Of a stretch of DNA of 64,000 bases, positions 30,325 to 39,454 are shown in pieces. The notes under the pieces were generated by a model. The model made no database searches. It was not told the origin of the DNA and worked only from the letters and a program-made list of their open reading frames with translations. A program made the translations under genes and the position numbers. Origin of the DNA: Rhodobacteraceae bacterium S2214 (GTDB lineage: Bacteria; Pseudomonadota; Alphaproteobacteria; Rhodobacterales; Rhodobacteraceae); assembly GCA_025141675.1 (NCBI GenBank), contig CP081161.1:1-64000 (forward strand). The letters run 5' to 3'. How positions within the stretch are numbered: the stretch's first letter is position 1; every line of letters begins with the position of its first letter.

Positions 30325-31127
30325 TACGCGCCCTCCTTCCGGCCCATGATTTCTTCTTCCATGTCCCAAATCATCCCAAGAATCTCTTCACGGACCTCAG
30401 AAAATTGGGGGTGCTTTTTGACGTCACGCAGATCTTGATCGACGCCCATCTCAGCGAACGGCAAACGGTATTCTTTATGGATACGGCCCGGACGCGGCGC
30501 CATGACCAGCAGGCGTTCACCCAACAACAACGCTTCTTCAACAGAGTGCGTGATCAGAATGATCGTCTTACCGGTCTCTTTCCACAGCTTCAGAACCAGA
30601 CCCTGCATCTTTTCGCGGGTCAGCGCGTCAAGCGCACCCAGCGGTTCATCCATCAAGATGACATCAGGTTCGTTCGCCAGACAGCGGGCCAAAGCAACAC
30701 GTTGCTGCATCCCGCCGGACAATTCGTAAACGGCCTTTTCCTTGAAATCGCCAAGACCGACAACATCCAGCAAATGATCTACGATCTCGCGCTTCGGACC
30801 AGCGGCCATGCCTTTCATTTTCGGACCAAAGCCCACGTTTTCACGCACGGACATCCATTCGAACAATGCACCCTGCTGAAACACCATGCCGCGTTCAGCA
30901 CCGGGACCGTGAACGGTGTTTCCGTTCAGGACGATCTTGCCCTCTGTCGGGGCCAAAAACCCGGCCACGATGTTCAAAAGCGTGGTCTTACCACACCCAG
31001 ACGGCCCAAGAACCGACAATAATTCGCCAGCCTTAAGATCAAGCGACACATCTTTTAATGCTTGGACGGAGCTGCCATTTGGCAGATCGAAACGCATGGA
31101 TATTTTATCCATCTGTAAACCAGACAT
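30324..31127 (-). CDS. tauB: Taurine ABC transporter ATP-binding protein TauB
   Basis: A 267-residue ABC ATPase of the nitrate/sulfonate/taurine class, with Walker A GPSGCGKTT at 41-49, signature LSGGMQQRVALARCL and Walker B VILMDEPLGALD. It powers taurine uptake through TauC. Its stop overlaps the tauC start by one base. It follows tauA after a 122-bp gap containing a hairpin. Confidence 0.95.
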   Translation of the reverse strand: MSGLQMDKISMRFDLPNGSSVQALKDVSLDLKAGELLSVLGPSGCGKTTLLNIVAGFLAPTEGKIVLNGNTVHGPGAERGMVFQQGALFEWMSVRENVGFGPKMKGMAAGPKREIVDHLLDVVGLGDFKEKAVYELSGGMQQRVALARCLANEPDVILMDEPLGALDALTREKMQGLVLKLWKETGKTIILITHSVEEALLLGERLLVMAPRPGRIHKEYRLPFAEMGVDQDLRDVKKHPQFSEVREEILGMIWDMEEEIMGRKEGA

Positions 31128-31210
31128 ATCCTGCTCCCTGTTGTTATTTTCCCTGAGAAAATTCGCTGTTACCGAATTTCGTCATGAAAAATCGCGACCT
31201 GCGTTTGCAA

Positions 31211-31240
31211 TAAGGGCGCAGCATTTGCGCCGCGCCCTTA
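31211..31240 (-). terminator. Hairpin between tauA and tauB
   Basis: A 9-bp perfect stem, TAAGGGCGC (31211-31219) with GCGCCCTTA (31232-31240), and a 12-nt loop begins 9 bp past the tauA stop. It has no long T-run. As with the potF-like gene, such a hairpin after the binding-protein gene commonly raises its mRNA over that of the membrane components. Confidence 0.65.
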
Positions 31241-31249
31241 CCGTTTAAT

Positions 31250-32251
31250 TTATTGAGCAGCAGCCAATGGGCCAGTGTTCACCGCGCCAGCGTAGTCATC
31301 CAAAGATGATGGGATAGAGCCAGATTCAACGAACACATCAGCCACACCCTTCATGAACGCAGGTGCCGCGCCGCCAAGCCATGCTTCGGACAGCTGTTCT
31401 TCCACTGTTGGGAAAACGAATGTTGCCAAAGATGCAGCAGCCGCTTCAACGTCCATACCGGAATCGTTGGCGATCACTGCCAGCATTTCAGCTTCGTTTT
31501 CGCCAGATGCCCATGCCGCGTTTGCGTCTGCAGTCACTTTCAGGAACTTGGAAACCATTTCAGAGTTTTCAGCGACAAAGTCGGCTGGACCTGATGTGAC
31601 GTCAAAAACAAGAATGCCGAGCGCTTCTTTTTCTGCGCCTGTCAGCAACACGTTGCCGTGCTCTTTCATGCGGTTCAATGCACCGCCCCAACCGCAAGAC
31701 ATGTCGACTTGGCCTTGTGCGATCGCAGCAGCACCATCAGCAGGCGCCATGTCAACAACATCCAAAGATGCAACATCTACACCGAAGTGGTCCATCTGAC
31801 GCAGGAAACCGTAGTGCGCAGCGGTGCCAAGCGGAACAGCAACTTTTTTGCCAGCCAGTTCAGCCGCAGAAGACGCGTCGATTTCGAGACCGGAAGACAC
31901 AACGCAGTTGTCGTTTTCAGCATAGGACACAGCAACGTCGAGGATCTGCAGATCCTGACCAGCGGATGCAGCAACAACGAACGGCGGCACACCTTGGGAT
32001 ACGGACAGCTGCACGTCACCAGACGCCATAGCTGCGGACATCGCAGTACCGGAATCGAAGGATACCCAGTTCACTTTCGCGCCCAGCGCTTCATCGTATG
32101 TGCCGTTCACTTTTGCGAACTGGAATGGCATTGGCCACTCAAGGAAGTAACCGACAGTGATTTCACCGTGACCGTCTGCGAACGCAGCCGTTGCACCAGT
32201 CATCATTGCAACGCCAGCAGCGGCGCTCATCAATTTGTTGGTAAGTTTCAT
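31250..32251 (-). CDS. tauA: Taurine ABC transporter substrate-binding protein TauA
   Basis: A 333-residue periplasmic binding protein with a Sec signal (MKLTNKLMSAAAGVAMMTGATAAFA begins at 32251; cleavage near residue 25). The mature part starts EITVGYFLEWPMPFQFAKVNG and carries SVSQGVPPFVVAASAGQDL, typical of the taurine/sulfonate-binding proteins. The ATG at 32251 has a GGAGAG site; the frame is open 23 codons further up without support. It is the first gene of tauABC, divergent from tpa. Confidence 0.95.
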   Translation of the reverse strand: MKLTNKLMSAAAGVAMMTGATAAFADGHGEITVGYFLEWPMPFQFAKVNGTYDEALGAKVNWVSFDSGTAMSAAMASGDVQLSVSQGVPPFVVAASAGQDLQILDVAVSYAENDNCVVSSGLEIDASSAAELAGKKVAVPLGTAAHYGFLRQMDHFGVDVASLDVVDMAPADGAAAIAQGQVDMSCGWGGALNRMKEHGNVLLTGAEKEALGILVFDVTSGPADFVAENSEMVSKFLKVTADANAAWASGENEAEMLAVIANDSGMDVEAAAASLATFVFPTVEEQLSEAWLGGAAPAFMKGVADVFVESGSIPSSLDDYAGAVNTGPLAAAQ

Positions 32252-32703
32252 TTTGTTTCTCTCCACGTTGGTTGGCCTTCTGCAGACCGGTTTGCCGGGC
32301 AGGTATCCCCGCCTCGTCATTTTTCAGATGACCATGAAAAGGGGCAATCCACCACCCCTGTTCGCGGACACAAGTTGTTCACCAAGGCGTTCGCAATGGA
32401 CCCCCCAGTAGCAGGGGGCAGTCAAAAGCAGAACAATCCGATCCGTCAACAGCCACGAACGATCAGGCCCAAAAGTCAGAAAATCGGCAATTCGCGCTTA
32501 TTTGGCCGTAAGTACCAGTTTTCTAAGTAACTTGGTGCAAATCTCGGATGAGATCGCGCATTCCATGTCAATTCTGGACATATACCAACACTAATTCTGG
32601 CTCTACTGAGCCACCAACAAGTAGGCGCAATGTCTGGAAACTAGGCAATGGCAGAATCTACGGATTCGTGCACCCGAAACCCCTATAAATAAGGAGTGTC
32701 CCG
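32252..32703. promoter_or_regulatory. Divergent tauA/tpa control region with TauR-type boxes
   Basis: A 452-bp gap without a convincing gene. Near the tpa end it holds three direct repeats like the CTGGACTTAA box reported for Rhodobacter capsulatus TauR: CTGGACATAT at 32574-32583, CTGGCTCTAC at 32597-32606 (a 23-bp step, both preceded by AATT) and CTGGAAACTA at 32634-32643. The tauA side holds a short GC hairpin (32402-32406 with 32414-32418). TauR probably activates both divergent units from here. Confidence 0.65.
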
Positions 32704-34086
32704 ATGGACTTTACGCTTTCCAATGACCCAGGCCATGTTGTCGAAGCCGACCGGGCTCATGTGTGGCACCACCTTTCCCAGCACAAACCATACGATTCTG
32801 GCGTTGACCCACGCATCATCGTTGAAGGCAAAGGCCTGAAGGTTTGGGACATCAAAGGCAAAGAACATATCGATGCTGTGTCCGGCGGTGTTTGGACCGT
32901 CAACGTGGGTTACGGACGCGAACGTATCGGCAAAGCAATTGCTGATCAGGTATCCAAGATGTGCTTCTTCGGCGGCACCATGGGCACGATCCCGGGCGCG
33001 AACTTTGCGGAAATGCTGATCGATAAAATGCCGGGTCTCGACCGCGTCTACTACGCCAACTCTGGATCAGAGGCGAACGAGAAAGCCTTCAAAATGGTCC
33101 GCCAGATCAGCCACAAGCATCACGGCGGCAAAAAGTCCAAGATCCTTTACCGCGAACGCGATTATCACGGCACAACAATTGCGTGCCTGTCTGCGGGCGG
33201 CCAAGAAGAACGCAACGCACAATACGGCCCGTACACGCCAGGCTTCATTCCTGTGCCGCATTGCCTTGAATACCGGTCCCAAGACGGATCGACCGGCGAG
33301 GCATATGCAGCCGCATCACTGAAAGCCATCGAAGACGTCATCTTGCGCGAAGGTGCGGACACCATCGGGTCCATCTGCCTTGAACCAATCACTGCAGGCG
33401 GCGGCATCATCGTCGCGCCAACTGGGTATTGGGAAGGCGTGCAGGAACTGTGCCGCAAATACGAAATCCTGCTTCACATCGACGAAGTCGTCTGCGGCGT
33501 TGGCCGGACGGGGACGTGGTTTGGCTATCAGCAGTTCGGTGTGCAGCCGGACATCGTGACAATGGCGAAAGGCGTGGCATCTGGCTACGCTGCGATCTCG
33601 TGCTGTGTGACAACCAACGCGGTGTTCGACCAGTTCAAAGACGACACCGACAAACTGTCGATGTTCCGCGATATCTCGACCTTCGGTGGATGTACTGCGG
33701 GGCCTGCAGCGGCGATTGAGAACATGTTGATCATCGAAGAAGAAGATTTGCGCGGCAACTCTGTCCGCACAGGTGAACACCTGAAAAACAACCTTCACGC
33801 GCTTATGGAAAAGCACAGCTGGATCGGCGACGTGCGTGGCATGGGGCTGTTTGCAGGCGCGGAACTTGTGACAGATCGCGAAAGCAAAGAACCAGTCGAC
33901 GAAAAACTGGTCGCAGCTATCGTTGCGGATTGCATGAACCAAGGCGTGATTATCGGGGCGACCAACAAATCGCTTCCGGGCTTCAACAACACCTTGCTGT
34001 TCGCACCTGCCCTGATTGCCACACCAGACGACATCGATCACGTCACAGATGCGGTCGATCAGGCGATCACGCGCGTTCTGGGCTAA
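32704..34086 (+). CDS. tpa: Taurine-pyruvate aminotransferase
   Basis: Tpa converts taurine and pyruvate to sulfoacetaldehyde and L-alanine, the first step of taurine breakdown. It is a 460-residue class III PLP enzyme with the PLP lysine at K289 (MAKGVASGYAAISC), YHGTTIACLSAGG and HIDEVVCGVGRTGTW. Identity is set by the surrounding tauABC, tauR and xsc genes. An AAGGAG site precedes the ATG. It ends at a terminator before tauR. Confidence 0.95.
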   Translation: MDFTLSNDPGHVVEADRAHVWHHLSQHKPYDSGVDPRIIVEGKGLKVWDIKGKEHIDAVSGGVWTVNVGYGRERIGKAIADQVSKMCFFGGTMGTIPGANFAEMLIDKMPGLDRVYYANSGSEANEKAFKMVRQISHKHHGGKKSKILYRERDYHGTTIACLSAGGQEERNAQYGPYTPGFIPVPHCLEYRSQDGSTGEAYAAASLKAIEDVILREGADTIGSICLEPITAGGGIIVAPTGYWEGVQELCRKYEILLHIDEVVCGVGRTGTWFGYQQFGVQPDIVTMAKGVASGYAAISCCVTTNAVFDQFKDDTDKLSMFRDISTFGGCTAGPAAAIENMLIIEEEDLRGNSVRTGEHLKNNLHALMEKHSWIGDVRGMGLFAGAELVTDRESKEPVDEKLVAAIVADCMNQGVIIGATNKSLPGFNNTLLFAPALIATPDDIDHVTDAVDQAITRVLG

Positions 34087-34103
34087 AGGTTAAGGCCATT
34101 ATC

Positions 34104-34133
34104 AAGGGCATCGCGATCTGCGGTGCCCTTTTT
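34104..34133 (+). terminator. Rho-independent terminator after tpa
   Basis: A 10-bp stem (34104-34113 with 34121-34130, one T-G pair) around loop CGATCTG is followed by TTT and lies 17 bp past the tpa stop. It separates tpa from tauR. Confidence 0.8.
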
Positions 34134-34197
34134 CGTTTCTAGATCGTGCACTTCCCACACCATCTAGGGATTCATCTTTTGCTAAGCACGACGCGCG

Positions 34198-34215
34198 CCT
34201 TCCCCGCGGGGAAGG
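34198..34215. repeat. 18-bp perfect palindrome between tpa and tauR
   Basis: CCTTCCCCGCGGGGAAGG reads the same on both strands, with no spacer, and is followed by TTT on the plus strand. It may be a second terminator (7-bp stem around CGCG) or an operator for a dimeric regulator. It lies 99 bp before the tauR start. Confidence 0.6.
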
Positions 34216-34271
34216 TTTCATGTGCAGCATTTCTAATCAGACCTTCAAAATAACCTTGTTCGTTAACTTGA

Positions 34272-34304
34272 ATGGGTCCACCCTGATCAGGCTCTTAGGT
34301 CCAG
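34272..34304 (-). promoter_or_regulatory. Candidate TauR autoregulatory boxes before tauR
   Basis: On the minus strand CTGGACCTAA (34304-34295) and GTGGACCCAT (34281-34272) lie exactly 23 bp apart, the same step as before tpa and xsc but in the opposite orientation. They end 10 bp before the tauR ATG, which would suit self-control. Confidence 0.5.
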
Positions 34305-34314
34305 AAGAATCTCC

Positions 34315-35793
34315 ATGCCAATCTCCATCGAAACCTTTTTTCTCGATTCCGATGCCGAAGGCACGCTGCAAGCCCGCATTCAGCAGATGGTCGCGCAGGG
34401 TATTCTGGCCGGTCGTTTCCGCCCCGGTGAACGGCTACCGTCATCACGTCGCATGGCACAACATCTTGGTGTCAGCCGCATCACTGTGACCTTGGCCTAT
34501 ACGGAATTGGTTGCGGATGATTACCTGACTTCGAAAGGGCGATCCGGCTATTTCGTTTCGGAAAATGCGCCTGAACCACCCGCGTTCCCCGCCCAACAGG
34601 CCCCCAATAGTACGGTCGATTGGGGCCGCGTGATCGGGCACAAGCATCTGCCTGCGTTTAACATGGACCGACCGAAAGATTGGGCCAGCTACAAGTACCC
34701 CTTCATTTACGGCCAAACCGATCCAACCCTGTTCGACAGCGCCAATTGGCGGCTCTGTGCGCTTCAGGCGCTTGGAAAACGCGACTTCAGCGCGATGACG
34801 GCCGATTACTATGACCGTGACGACCCGAAGCTGATCGAATTCATTGCGCGCCAGATCCTACCACGGCGCGGGATTCTCGCGGGTCCGGAAGAAGTGCTGG
34901 TCACCATGGGGGCGCAAAACGCGCTCTGGCTGACGGCGCAGGTTGTGCTGAACGCGCGTCGCCGCGCCGCCATCGAAGACCCCAGCTACCCCGCCTTACG
35001 CACGATCCTGACGCAGTCCAGTTGCCAGTTAAGCCCCGTGTCCGTGGACAAAGACGGCCTGCCGCCGGAAGCCATTCCTGACGGAACCGATGTTGTGTTC
35101 ACGACGCCAAGCCATCACTGCCCGACCGCATGCACGATGCCCTTGGATCGACGAAAAGCGTTATTGCAAAAAGCAGAAGACGACGACTTTCTCATTGTGG
35201 AAGACGACTACGAATTCGAAATGTCCTTTCTAAAGGCGCCCTCTCCGTCCTTGAAATCCTTGGATCAGAACGGGCGGGTTATCTATGTGGGATCGTTTTC
35301 AAAGTCTCTATTTCCAGGGTTAAGGCTTGGTTACCTCGTCGGCCCTGCCCCCTTTATTCGCGAAGCACGCGCTTTGCGAGCCTCGATCCTGCGTCACCCA
35401 CCAGGCCAAATTCAGCGCACCGTCGCTTATTATCTGTCGCTCGGCCATTACGACGCGTTGGTCCGTCGGATGAGCAAAGCGTATGAACAACGGCGCATGG
35501 TGATTGATCAAGCCATCGCCGAAAACGGCCTAACCGTCGCGGGACAAGGTACGTTTGGTGGCAGTTCGATATGGATGAAAGCCGCACCGCACATAGACAC
35601 ACACGAACTTGCGGACATTCTACGGGCGAAGGGTGTGCTGATCGAACCCGGCGCACCGTTCTTCCACAGCACCAATCCACCGCAAAACTATTTCCGCGTT
35701 GCATACTCTTCTATCCCCGCAAGCCGGATTTCCGCAGGAATTGGTCACATCGCTGATGCCTTGCGGACATTGGAAGAAAAGGGACATGCGTGA
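34315..35793 (+). CDS. tauR: TauR, MocR-type (GntR/aminotransferase) regulator of taurine genes
   Basis: A 492-residue regulator with an N-terminal GntR-type winged helix (about 8-78: GRFRPGERLPSSRRMAQHLGVSRITVTLAYTEL) and a class I aminotransferase-like domain (about 110-485) with a PLP-type lysine K330 in GSFSKSLFPGLRLGYLVG. In Rhodobacter capsulatus, TauR of this type activates tpa-tauR-xsc in the presence of taurine. Its place between tpa and xsc and the repeated CTGG boxes support the same job here. Confidence 0.93.
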   Translation: MPISIETFFLDSDAEGTLQARIQQMVAQGILAGRFRPGERLPSSRRMAQHLGVSRITVTLAYTELVADDYLTSKGRSGYFVSENAPEPPAFPAQQAPNSTVDWGRVIGHKHLPAFNMDRPKDWASYKYPFIYGQTDPTLFDSANWRLCALQALGKRDFSAMTADYYDRDDPKLIEFIARQILPRRGILAGPEEVLVTMGAQNALWLTAQVVLNARRRAAIEDPSYPALRTILTQSSCQLSPVSVDKDGLPPEAIPDGTDVVFTTPSHHCPTACTMPLDRRKALLQKAEDDDFLIVEDDYEFEMSFLKAPSPSLKSLDQNGRVIYVGSFSKSLFPGLRLGYLVGPAPFIREARALRASILRHPPGQIQRTVAYYLSLGHYDALVRRMSKAYEQRRMVIDQAIAENGLTVAGQGTFGGSSIWMKAAPHIDTHELADILRAKGVLIEPGAPFFHSTNPPQNYFRVAYSSIPASRISAGIGHIADALRTLEEKGHA

Positions 35794-35876
35794 CTTTAGG
35801 GTATGCAAAAGCCTGAATAGCTGCTAAATCCGACCTATCACTAATTTTGAGACATCAAGTCTCATTAATTTTGCCG

Positions 35877-35909
35877 CTGGCACTAATAAGCTGGACCTAT
35901 TGGACCTAT
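35877..35909 (+). promoter_or_regulatory. TauR-type direct repeats before xsc
   Basis: CTGGCACTAA (35877-35886), CTGGACCTAT (35891-35900) and TTGGACCTAT (35900-35909) form a repeat array; the first and third are 23 bp apart and TGGACCTAT is a perfect 9-bp tandem repeat. A separate 6-bp inverted repeat TGAGAC/GTCTCA sits at 35848-35864. The array lies 87 bp before the xsc ATG. Confidence 0.65.
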
Positions 35910-35995
35910 CGCGGGTCTTGACCAATTCTTAGTGTCGCCCCAATACCAACGAGGCTTTAAGCCACGCCTGTCAAACTGTCTGGAGGGAATTTCCC

Positions 35996-37768
35996 ATGAA
36001 AATGACGACCGAAGAAGCCTTCGTCAAAACGTTGCAAGCGCATGGCATTCGCCACGCGTTCGGGATCATCGGCTCTGCCATGATGCCAATTTCTGATATT
36101 TTCCCTGCTGCTGGCATCACGTTCTGGGATTGCGCCCACGAAATGACAGCCGGCATGATGGCCGACGGTTACACCCGTGCGACTGGCGAAATGTCCATGA
36201 TGATCGCGCAAAACGGTCCGGGCATCACGAACTTCGTCACATCTGTGAAAACCGCTTACTGGAACCACACACCTTGCTTGCTCGTCACGCCACAGGCTGC
36301 GAACAAAACAATCGGTCAGGGCGGTTTCCAAGAGATGGAACAGATGAACCTGTTCGCTGACTGTGTGGCCTACCAAGAAGAAGTCCGCGACCCGACCCGC
36401 ATTTGCGAAGTGTTGGCGCGCGTAATTTCCAAAGCGCACCGTTTGTCTGGCCCGGCCCAGATCAACATCCCGCGCGATTTCTGGACTCAGGTCGTCGACA
36501 TCGAAATTCCAGAACCAATCAACTTCGAAGTCTCACCAGGCGGCACAGATTCCATCGCAAGCGCGGCGGCCCTGCTGTCAGAAGCGAAATTCCCCGTGAT
36601 CCTGAACGGCGCAGGCGTTGTTCTGGCTGAAGGCGGCATCGAAGCATCCCGCGTTCTGGCTGAAAAGCTGGATGCACCTGTTTGTGTTGGCTACCAGCAC
36701 AATGACGCGTTCCCGGGCAACCACCCGCTGTTCGCAGGTCCGTTGGGCTACAACGGTTCAAAAGCAGGTATGGAATTGATCGCAAAGGCCGACGTTGTTC
36801 TGGCCCTTGGGACACGTTTGAACCCGTTCTCAACACTGCCGGGTTACGGCATTGATTACTGGCCAACAAACGCGAAAATCATTCAGGTCGACATCAACCC
36901 AGACCGTATCGGCCTGACCAAAAAGGTTACAGTCGGTATCGTCGGCGACGCGACCAAAGTCGCCAATGGCATCACATCCCAGCTGGCAGACACAGCCGGT
37001 GATGCGGGCCGCGAAGATCGTAAGAACCTGATCGCCACAACCAAATCCGCTTGGGCGCAGGAACTGACATCGCTTGATCACGAACAGGACGATCCGGGCA
37101 CCACATGGAACGAACGCGCACGCGACGCGCGTCCTGATTGGATGTCACCGCGTCAAGCATGGCGTGCGATCCAGTCCGCAATGCCAGAAGATGCGATCAT
37201 CTCATCCGACATCGGCAACAACTGCGCGATTGGTAACGCTTACCCAAGCTTCCCAACAGGTCGCAAATATCTCGCTCCGGGTCTGTTTGGCCCTTGTGGT
37301 TACGGTCTTCCGTCAATCATCGGCGCTAAAATCGGCCAGCGCGATGTGCCTGTGATCGGTTTTGCGGGTGACGGTGCGTTCGGGATTTCCGTGAACGAAC
37401 TGACAGCGATTGGTCGCGACGAATGGCCAGCCATCACACAGATCGTTTTCCGCAACTACCAGTGGGGTGCTGAAAAGCGGAACTCCACACTGTGGTTCAA
37501 CGACAACTTTGTCGGCACTGAACTGGACATGAAAGTGTCCTATGCGGGCATCGCAAACGCATGTGGCCTGAAAGGCGTCCAAGCGAAAACGATGGACGAA
37601 CTGACAGCTGTGCTGAAGCAAGCGATCGTGGATCAGATGGAAAACAACACAACCACGTTGATCGAAGTCATCCTGAACCAAGAACTTGGCGAACCATTCC
37701 GCCGCGATGCGATGAAGAAACCTGTCAAAGTGGCAGGGATCGACGCATCCGACATGGCAGCTGAGTAA
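35996..37768 (+). CDS. xsc: Sulfoacetaldehyde acetyltransferase
   Basis: Xsc is a thiamine-diphosphate enzyme that cleaves sulfoacetaldehyde with phosphate into acetyl phosphate and sulfite, the desulfonation step. The 590-residue protein has the three domains of the acetolactate-synthase family, with HEMTAGMMADGYTRATGE near 44 and the ThDP/Mg motif GFAGDGAFGISVNEL with a later FRNYQWGAEKRN near 485, which is a signature of Xsc. A GGAGG site precedes the ATG. tauE, pta and ackA follow closely. Confidence 0.96.
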   Translation: MKMTTEEAFVKTLQAHGIRHAFGIIGSAMMPISDIFPAAGITFWDCAHEMTAGMMADGYTRATGEMSMMIAQNGPGITNFVTSVKTAYWNHTPCLLVTPQAANKTIGQGGFQEMEQMNLFADCVAYQEEVRDPTRICEVLARVISKAHRLSGPAQINIPRDFWTQVVDIEIPEPINFEVSPGGTDSIASAAALLSEAKFPVILNGAGVVLAEGGIEASRVLAEKLDAPVCVGYQHNDAFPGNHPLFAGPLGYNGSKAGMELIAKADVVLALGTRLNPFSTLPGYGIDYWPTNAKIIQVDINPDRIGLTKKVTVGIVGDATKVANGITSQLADTAGDAGREDRKNLIATTKSAWAQELTSLDHEQDDPGTTWNERARDARPDWMSPRQAWRAIQSAMPEDAIISSDIGNNCAIGNAYPSFPTGRKYLAPGLFGPCGYGLPSIIGAKIGQRDVPVIGFAGDGAFGISVNELTAIGRDEWPAITQIVFRNYQWGAEKRNSTLWFNDNFVGTELDMKVSYAGIANACGLKGVQAKTMDELTAVLKQAIVDQMENNTTTLIEVILNQELGEPFRRDAMKKPVKVAGIDASDMAAE

Positions 37769-37770
37769 GT

Positions 37771-38511
37771 TTGCTATTTGATCTCGGCCTCGGGCAACTG
37801 GGCGCACTTAGCATTGCTTTGCTATTTGCGGCCTATGTCCGGGGCTATTCTGGTTTTGGGTTTTCTGCGATCTTCATCGCTTTTGCAGCACTCATCACCA
37901 ATCCGCTTCCCCTAATTCCGGTGGTCTTTTCGTGCGAAATCATCATGACAGCACTTCAAGCACGCGGCATTCGCGGTCACATCGACTGGCGGCGCGTGGG
38001 GGCGTTGTTGCTGGGGGCGGCACTGGCCCTGCCATTTGCGATCAGCGTGATTTTGTCGGTCGGCGATCAAACCGCACGACTAACGGTTTCAGCCATCGTA
38101 TTCACCATGTCCCTGATTTTGCTGACTGGATGGACAATCAAACGCACGATCCCCTTAGCGGGGTTCACGGGTGTCGGCGTCATATCCGGCATGTGCAACG
38201 CGGCAGGCATTGGCGGTCTACCCGTCGCGGCGTTCCTGACAGCACAGCCCATCGCGGCCCCCGTCTTTCGTGCAACGATGATCGTCTATCTCACCGGATT
38301 GGACCTGATCACGATGCCATGGATGTGGCACGGCGGGTTGATCACGGTGGAAACAGGCATCGGCGCGCTCTGCGCAATGCCGTTTCTGGGGCTTGGCATT
38401 TGGCTGGGCAGCAGAAAATTCAATTCAACAAGCCCGCAAGGCTTTCGCAAATTTGCAATTGCTATACTATTGATACTGTCGATGCTCGGACTTCTCCGAG
38501 CGCTATTGTGA
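37771..38511 (+). CDS. tauE: Sulfite exporter TauE/SafE family protein (first copy)
   Basis: A 246-residue membrane protein with about eight hydrophobic segments. YVRGYSGFGFSAIFIAFAALI near 22 and GMCNAAGIGGLPVAAFL near 135 are the two family repeats, each with a glycine-rich turn. It probably exports sulfite made by Xsc. The start is TTG at 37771, 2 bp behind the xsc stop; no ATG serves the N-terminal repeat. Pta follows after 7 bp. Confidence 0.85.
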   Translation: MLFDLGLGQLGALSIALLFAAYVRGYSGFGFSAIFIAFAALITNPLPLIPVVFSCEIIMTALQARGIRGHIDWRRVGALLLGAALALPFAISVILSVGDQTARLTVSAIVFTMSLILLTGWTIKRTIPLAGFTGVGVISGMCNAAGIGGLPVAAFLTAQPIAAPVFRATMIVYLTGLDLITMPWMWHGGLITVETGIGALCAMPFLGLGIWLGSRKFNSTSPQGFRKFAIAILLILSMLGLLRALL

Positions 38512-38518
38512 GGTTCTG

Positions 38519-39454
38519 ATGTCTTCTCCATTTGTTTCCAGTCGCGAAGCGGTTTGCCCGCAGAACCTTCTTGATCTCGCACAGGGATTCGCAGCGCCGC
38601 GCGTCGCCATTGCCCGTGCAGGTGCACCCTTGCCGATGGAAGCCGCCGAAGACGCGACCAAAGCCGGCATCATGATTCCTGTGTTCGTGGGCGAAGCGGA
38701 TGCGATCCGCAGCGAGGCCGCAAAACTGGATTGGGACATCTCTGGCTACGCAATCCACGACACGACCGGCGAAGAAGAGGCTGGCATGACCGCCGCCCAA
38801 CTTTGTGGCGCGGGAGAGGCTGATGTCCTGATGAAGGGTCAGTTGCACACCGACGTCTTCATGAAATCCGCCGTCAGTCGCGCTAATGGGCTGCGCACCG
38901 ATAAACGCTTTGTTCATATCTTCCATATTTCGCACCCCGATGGCGGCAAGCCGATCCTGATTTCTGACGCTGCGGTGAACGTGTCTCCGAATATCGAAAC
39001 ACGCCAAAGCGCAATCGAGGAAGTTGTCGATCTGCTGCAACGCTTGGGCACGTCCCGCCCAAAGGTTGCCATCCTTTCCGCGACAGAAAGCCCGATCCCT
39101 GCCGTTCCTTCATCCATGGAAGGCCGCGAATTGGCCGACTGGGCTGCAAAGCACATCAAAGACGCGGATGTGTCCGGCCCGCTTGCCTTGGACCTGATCC
39201 TGTCGATGGACGCAGTGAAGACCAAAAAACTGACCGATGACCCCGTGGCTGGTCAAGCTGACGCGATCATCGTGCCCGATATCGTGTCCGGCAACGCGTT
39301 GTTCAAATCGCTGGTTTACGTCGGTGGCGGCTGTGCTGCGGGCCTTGTGACGGGCGCAAAGGTGCCGATCTTGCTGACCTCGCGGGCCGATCCAGCGGCG
39401 GCGCGCATGGCATCAGCCGCCCTTGCATCTATTCGCTGCGGGTTACCAAAATGA
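38519..39454 (+). CDS. pta: Phosphate acetyltransferase
   Basis: Pta converts acetyl phosphate and CoA to acetyl-CoA. This is the short form (311 residues) with the PTA_PTB domain only, as common in sulfonate clusters, and holds the GQLHTDVFMKSAV and DALAPDIVSGNALFKS-like stretch (here IIVPDIVSGNALFKSLVYVGGG near 255). It channels acetyl phosphate from Xsc into central metabolism. A GAGG site lies before the ATG, and its stop overlaps ackA by ATGA. Confidence 0.93.
   Translation: MSSPFVSSREAVCPQNLLDLAQGFAAPRVAIARAGAPLPMEAAEDATKAGIMIPVFVGEADAIRSEAAKLDWDISGYAIHDTTGEEEAGMTAAQLCGAGEADVLMKGQLHTDVFMKSAVSRANGLRTDKRFVHIFHISHPDGGKPILISDAAVNVSPNIETRQSAIEEVVDLLQRLGTSRPKVAILSATESPIPAVPSSMEGRELADWAAKHIKDADVSGPLALDLILSMDAVKTKKLTDDPVAGQADAIIVPDIVSGNALFKSLVYVGGGCAAGLVTGAKVPILLTSRADPAAARMASAALASIRCGLPK

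Noticed and set aside
31658..32530. 290-codon plus-strand ORF over tauA and the tauA/tpa gap
   Set aside because: Mostly antisense to tauA, with low-complexity histidine/arginine wording; the non-overlapping part holds regulatory repeats.
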